Assembly: GCA_025175895.1 (NCBI GenBank)
Contig: CM045994.1
Coordinates: 64,138,727-64,202,726, forward strand
Length of the DNA: 64,000 nucleotides
Direction of reading: 5' to 3'
Origin: Wurfbainia villosa
Lineage: Eukaryota; Streptophyta; Magnoliopsida; Zingiberales; Zingiberaceae
Of this stretch, positions 59,501-64,000 are shown piece by piece. The notes beneath the pieces were generated by a model. That model was not told the origin of the DNA. It saw only the letters and a list, made by a program, of their open reading frames with translations, and did no database searches. How positions within the stretch are numbered: the first letter of the stretch is position 1; each line of letters begins with the position of its first letter. The position numbers and the translations under genes were made by a program.

Positions 59501-60884
59501 TACTAAGTATTAGTTAATCCTTTTGGAATAGATAAAAGGATGATGTACGCAGATGCGTCGTTTCAGGGATCGGAGCGAATCCGATACAGTTGCATGAGAC
59601 GTATCTTATGCTTACGACAGTTAAGAAACTACGAGATAGTCTGTCATATACATGACGTGACTTTAGTAGTTATTGTCTGGATTTGTAATTGTATGGAGCA
59701 TGAATGCTCATGGGATTTTAACTAACTACTGGATAGCTAGTATAAAGTTGCTGGAACGCGAATAGTTGTAATTTGCGAGATTTGATCGCTATAGTCTTCC
59801 ATGCACTTACAGAGTGTGTGGTAGAGGGGATCTTGAATGGTTGATGGATTTCTCTTCTGAGAAAATAATTCTCCGTCTCTGATAAGGATAGTGGATTTTG
59901 GAATTTCAGTGTTAAGAAAGAGTTGCTATAGAAAGCACATCATTCGAGATGGGCTATATACCTTGGTGGTACTCAGATGTACTGAGAGTGAAACGTTTAT
60001 TCGGGTGGAATGGTATAAAGAGAGTTATAGCAGATTTTGCTGCTCGATGTTTAGTATGCCAGTAGGTGAAGGCTGAACATCAGAAACTTCTTTGGATTGC
60101 TCTAGAAAATTTCGATTCCGGAATGGAAGTGGGAGCATATCACGATTGATTGCGTTACGGGATTGCCTAGGACCTGTAAAGGACATGATGCGATTTGGGT
60201 GAGTGTGGATCGACTCACCAAATCAGCTCATTTTCCTTTCTATTTGTGGGTCGTACTTGTTGGATCATCCGACAGCGTTGTATTACCCGAAAGATTATCA
60301 TACTGCACGGAGTACTTTTGAGTACTATATCTGATAGAGATCCGCGATTTACCTTGCGATTTTTAGTAGAGTCTGCACCAGACTATGGGCACAGAGCTTC
60401 GGCTTAGTATAACGTTTCATCCGCAGACAGATAAACGGTCTAAGTGTATCATTTAGATGTTGGAGGATCTATTCAGATCTTGTGTCGTGGATTATGGAGG
60501 TGTGGCTTATCGGTTAGCTTTACCTTCGACATTTACGGGTACTCACAACGTATTTCGCTTTTATATCGAGGAAATACATGTCGCATGTTGATCATGCTCA
60601 AAAAGGTTCCGAATTCTACCTCGACCTAATCGACTTACGAGGTGATTCCGGTGGAGCATGGGTCGCAAGGAGCGTTGAAAGAGCGAACAAGACCATCCGA
60701 CTCGTAAAGGTTGGATGACAGTATCCGACTGATGAGGAGACTATATGGGAGCTGGAAGATACTAGCCGAGCTCAATAGTCACATTTGTTCACTTGAGGCA
60801 TGTAGTAGTTCAAGAAATTTCTTGAGTTGGTTCTCATATTTAAGTACGAAATTTGGGGACCAAATTTTTATAAGTGGGGGAGAA
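56525..60884 (+). pseudogene. Gypsy internal region 4 (type B), non-coding pol remnants
   Basis: Nearly identical to internal region 2 over long stretches (for example 57130-57780 against 41650-42300, offset 15480). It has the same B markers near 59871, 59999 and 60070. RNase H is at 59537-59725, integrase at about 60030-60500 and the chromodomain at about 60685-60800. Unlike unit 2 its polypurine tract is intact. Confidence 0.85.
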
Positions 60885-63337
60885 TGTAAAATACCGGAAA
60901 AAAAAAATTATATCCCTTGCTAATTGGGAATTATCTTGTGAAATTTTTCAGAATTTTTCAAAAATTAAAAAGGAATTTGCATGACCATTCAAGGAAGGTC
61001 AAAGTCTAAATGGGTGTTGAGTCAAGTTGGATTAGCTCGGATTTGACCTAGGCTAACCCAACCACTTAGCGTTAAAAACCCACTCGCCTTCTCCTTTAAC
61101 GACGTCGATTTATTTCCTTGGTTTCTTCCCTTTCGTGACTTCTCCTCATTTCGATCGCGTCGACTTCCTTCCTCCCAACTTCTCACGCTTGTACAAATCT
61201 TCCGTCGTCATTCCACTGCCGATCTCTACCCTACCTTTACGAGCAGCGATCTCCATCCTATCTTCGTCGGGGCGGTTGATCTCGCCTACCTTCGCTGAGC
61301 CGATCTCCATCCTATCTTCGTCGGAGGCGTTGATCCCGCCCTACCTCGCCCGAGCCAGCGATCTTTGTCCTATCTTCCGGGCAATGATCTCCGCCGAGCC
61401 CGCTGCCGCCATCGATGGCCACCTCCTCGAGCCGTTAAATCGCACACCCTACCGCACTGCCGCGTCCGATCATCATCGACCACCGCTTGTTCTCCGGATC
61501 GCACGCCGCCGGTTCCGCTCTCGGCCGACGACTACTCTTTTCTTTTCCCGATCAAGTGCCCTACCTCCTCGGTCACGCCGGCGCCAACGCCGACGAAGCC
61601 TTTACTCCTCTCGCCGTCGTCCCTGCTCGCCGATCCAAGATCGCGAGAATTTGGTAACCTCATCATGAGTTTACCCTTTTCTCTGTGCTTTTGATCGCGA
61701 GTTGCATCGATTTCTCCTAGCTAAATTTGGATTGCCTCCATTGAAGGTCTTGCGTGTCCTCCGCCACCGTGAGCGTCCTTGTCGTCAACCACATCGACTT
61801 GATCCGATCCGCGGTGAAGGATAGGTAAGTGCTTGATCCATTCCTAGATGAGTGGACTTAATGGGCGCTTGGTGTCACTAAGGATTTTGATTCAGAGGTA
61901 AGAAGGGCAATCGAAGCACGGGTTGTATGAATAAGTTGACTATTCCAAAATTGGACACTTCCAATTTTGGAATCCAAAAGCTGTGTAATTGAGATTTAAG
62001 AAAGGTGAGTTGGTTCTAGGTAATTGATGAATTTATGCTAGTTACATTTGATTTGTTTAGATGATCAGTATTAGTTGTGGAACAAGAGGTTATGCGCCAT
62101 GTGGATTTGGTTAATTAATCGGGATTAAGATTGGTTTAGATTCTTATTCCTACATGATTTGATTATGCTAGCATGTGGTTATATTGGATTCTACCGCTTT
62201 TATATTGGATTCGAGGTAGAGATCTTGGAGGCGAGACCACAACATGAGCTTCCTAGCAGTGGGTAATTTCCTACCCGTGTAGTTGTTTTTCATTCAGATT
62301 TAGTCATTGATATGAGCATGTTAGGTGTTCATATTACCTTGACCATGTTCTTTTATCGTATGCTTGATCTTTACTTGGCTATTAACTCCATTGTTGATAT
62401 CATGTTTATTTTATCATGATTAGGAGTTATACATATAGGTGATGCAAGTAACTTAGAATTTGTTTAAGTTAAGTGCAAATAGTACAGTCCGGATGACAAC
62501 CTGATTGTACATTGGGCAAAAAGGTCATCCGTAGGTAGACAATGTCTTTAACCTAGGGTTAGTTCTAGTACCCTTAGGTTGTATGTTACCACCGAACATG
62601 TATTGTGCAAATGGTCGAGGAATGATACTTAGGGTATCGCTACGGACCGATGGTCCTAGCTTATTATAATCGGATGAGTACGACTCTACATGATAGAGTG
62701 TGTCTATCGATTGAGTAGGACTCTCTACGGGATAGAGAGTGCGCGATTAGATTGTATGACTCTCTACGGGATAGAGAGTGTTATGATCGATGAGTACGAC
62801 TCTCACCGGATAGAGAGTGCATTGATCCGGTGAGTATGATTCTCAGAGAATAGAGAGTCTATGGTGGATGTGCGTATGTGAGACATTGCATTCATGTCAT
62901 TTGCATGCACGTGGCGGACGAGGTCTCCCTTGTGGTTGAGTGAGCGCGATCATCTGCCTCCACATTACTCATAGGAGGAGTAACCGGTGTGAGCGAGCAT
63001 TGAGGTGCCGACTCTACCACCATAGGGCCCGGTGGTAGTTGGATTTGCGTGTCGTAGTCTGCGTGTGTGGTACTCGACCACTCATGGGTAGTATCGGGTG
63101 ACCATGACGGGGACCCCGTAGCTTGCTCTTTCGCTTATATGCTACTCGATCATCACGCCCCTTTCGGCCACTCGAGTAGTGGTTGGTGTTGAGTTAGGGA
63201 CAGTTGTCATGCTCGAACCACAGAGGCCTGCTTAAGTCGTGATAGCTTTAGGAGTGAGCGACATGACCATGCATCTTTGCATAGCCGTATCTGATGGCGC
63301 TTTGCATATTACCATATATATATATATACATATATGC

Positions 63338-63373
<36 letters not shown>

Positions 63374-64000
63374 ATGGTTGAGATTAATATATATATGAAT
63401 CTGATCTATATATATATATATGATTATTGTGATGTTGCATTTGTTTGTACTATGCTTGTTGCATTTGGGTGGACATCGTATTCATGCATGTCTCTTGCAT
63501 TTGTTATCTGATTGTGTCGGATGTTGGTATGTGTTAGACGGACCATAGATACCTTGACTTATAGCATGAGTAGATTATGTGTTGGTATTACTCTTCATTA
63601 TATATATATGTTGGATATATGTTGAGTTGGATCGAGTAAGCGTACTTGAACTTGAGTATATGCGCATTTTATGTTATTCATTTGATTAGGCGGCATATGC
63701 TCGTATTTATATACTATCTTTGATATACATTGTACATATGGATTATGTTGTGAAATACATGTGATATTACATATATATATGTTTTCTATTACCTGCTGAG
63801 TTTTACTCACCACCCGCGGACCACAGGTTTTACATCGCCCAGTGCAGTAGAAGACCGTGGTGACTTGGAGTATCAGCCGTGTGGACGTCATCTCATCTCA
63901 CGAGGCTCCGTATTTTGTTTTGGGCTTCGTGTGTATTGTATTTGGAGTTTTCTTGATGTACATGTGTATATTCGGATTTTGTCGAGGTTCTATGTTGTTG
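60885..64000 (+). mobile_element. Gypsy LTR 5, cut by the window edge
   Basis: It begins TGTAAAATACCGG and runs to the end of the window, about 300 bases short of the expected LTR end. It shares GGTGATGCAAG with LTR 3. Many short losses are seen in 61090-61650 and 62930-63240. Confidence 0.88.

Larger units (their letters stand above)
28086..64000 (+). mobile_element. Tandem Ty3/gypsy chromovirus array: five LTRs and four internal regions
   Basis: The LTR start TGTAAAATACC occurs at 28086, 37692, 45378, 53091 and 60885, and the LTR end GGGGCGTGACA at 33362, 41039, 48749 and 56524. Each LTR end is followed by a TGGTATCAGAGCCCAAGG-type primer site and each later LTR is preceded by an AAGTGGGGGAGAA-type tract. 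All internal regions carry the same degenerate gag knuckle, RT, RNase H, integrase and chromodomain remnants, and none is intact. Adjacent units share single LTRs, so this is not a series of independent insertions, each of which would bring two LTRs and a target duplication. The last LTR continues past the window. The Tekay/Del assignment rests on the C-terminal chromodomain and long LTRs. Confidence 0.92.

Noticed and set aside
1..64000. tRNA, rRNA or other structural RNA genes
   Set aside because: No cloverleaf with A and B boxes or rRNA segment was found; TGGTATCAGAGC matches are primer binding sites, not tRNAs.

Overview
The window is plant nuclear DNA made almost entirely of transposable elements. 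It is probably from a monocot; Zingiberales is a guess from the retroelement style and the rpoC1 reading. I see no complete host gene. The only host coding sequence I recognise is an orphan first exon of an AMMECR1-like gene (minus strand, 20518-20621), about 300 bases from a nuclear copy of the start of plastid rpoC1 (19989-20216).

Layout. 1-5064: a gag-only, non-autonomous Ty1/copia element running in from the left, with its right LTR at 3589-5064. 5065-8238: AT-rich DNA holding an Au-type SINE on the minus strand (7101-7275). 8239-17068: a structurally complete Ty1/copia element with two LTRs and the 5-bp target duplication ACTTC; its gag, IN, RT and RNase H are readable but broken throughout by tiny indels. 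17069-17402: the interrupted target, including a hAT-type BED zinc finger on the minus strand. 18838-19985: the 3' part of a second gag-only-type copia relative. 19986-20621: the rpoC1 fragment and the AMMECR1 exon. 21010-22190: an extremely GC-rich repeat block with AT-rich inverted flanks. 23301-24075: a dense TTTGCAACGAATT-type inverted-repeat array like CACTA subterminal DNA. 24904-28085: the 5' half of a third Ty1/copia element (LTR, gag, protease, most of integrase).

28086-64000: a Ty3/gypsy chromovirus (Tekay/Del-like) array inserted in that third integrase. It is a tandem run of LTR-internal-LTR-internal-LTR-internal-LTR-internal-LTR: five LTRs of about 3.4 kb, the last cut by the window edge, and four internal regions of about 4.3 kb. 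Internal regions 1 and 3 share one set of variants and 2 and 4 another, giving a 15.4-15.5 kb higher-order repeat. All four carry the same inactivating stops, so the array probably grew as DNA after the element died. The first LTR also holds a 1.84-kb solo LTR of the 8239-17068 family with its own target duplication.

Nesting order read from the sequence: third copia, then gypsy, then solo LTR; and separately hAT remnant, then the 8.8-kb copia. The most unusual signal is a strand-asymmetric change of TG to CG, plus loss of single T/G bases at CTG, TTG and TGG, through the 8.8-kb copia element, with related losses in parts of the gypsy array. It may be a consensus artefact in methylated repeats or a real mutational process; either way, frames there should not be taken at face value.
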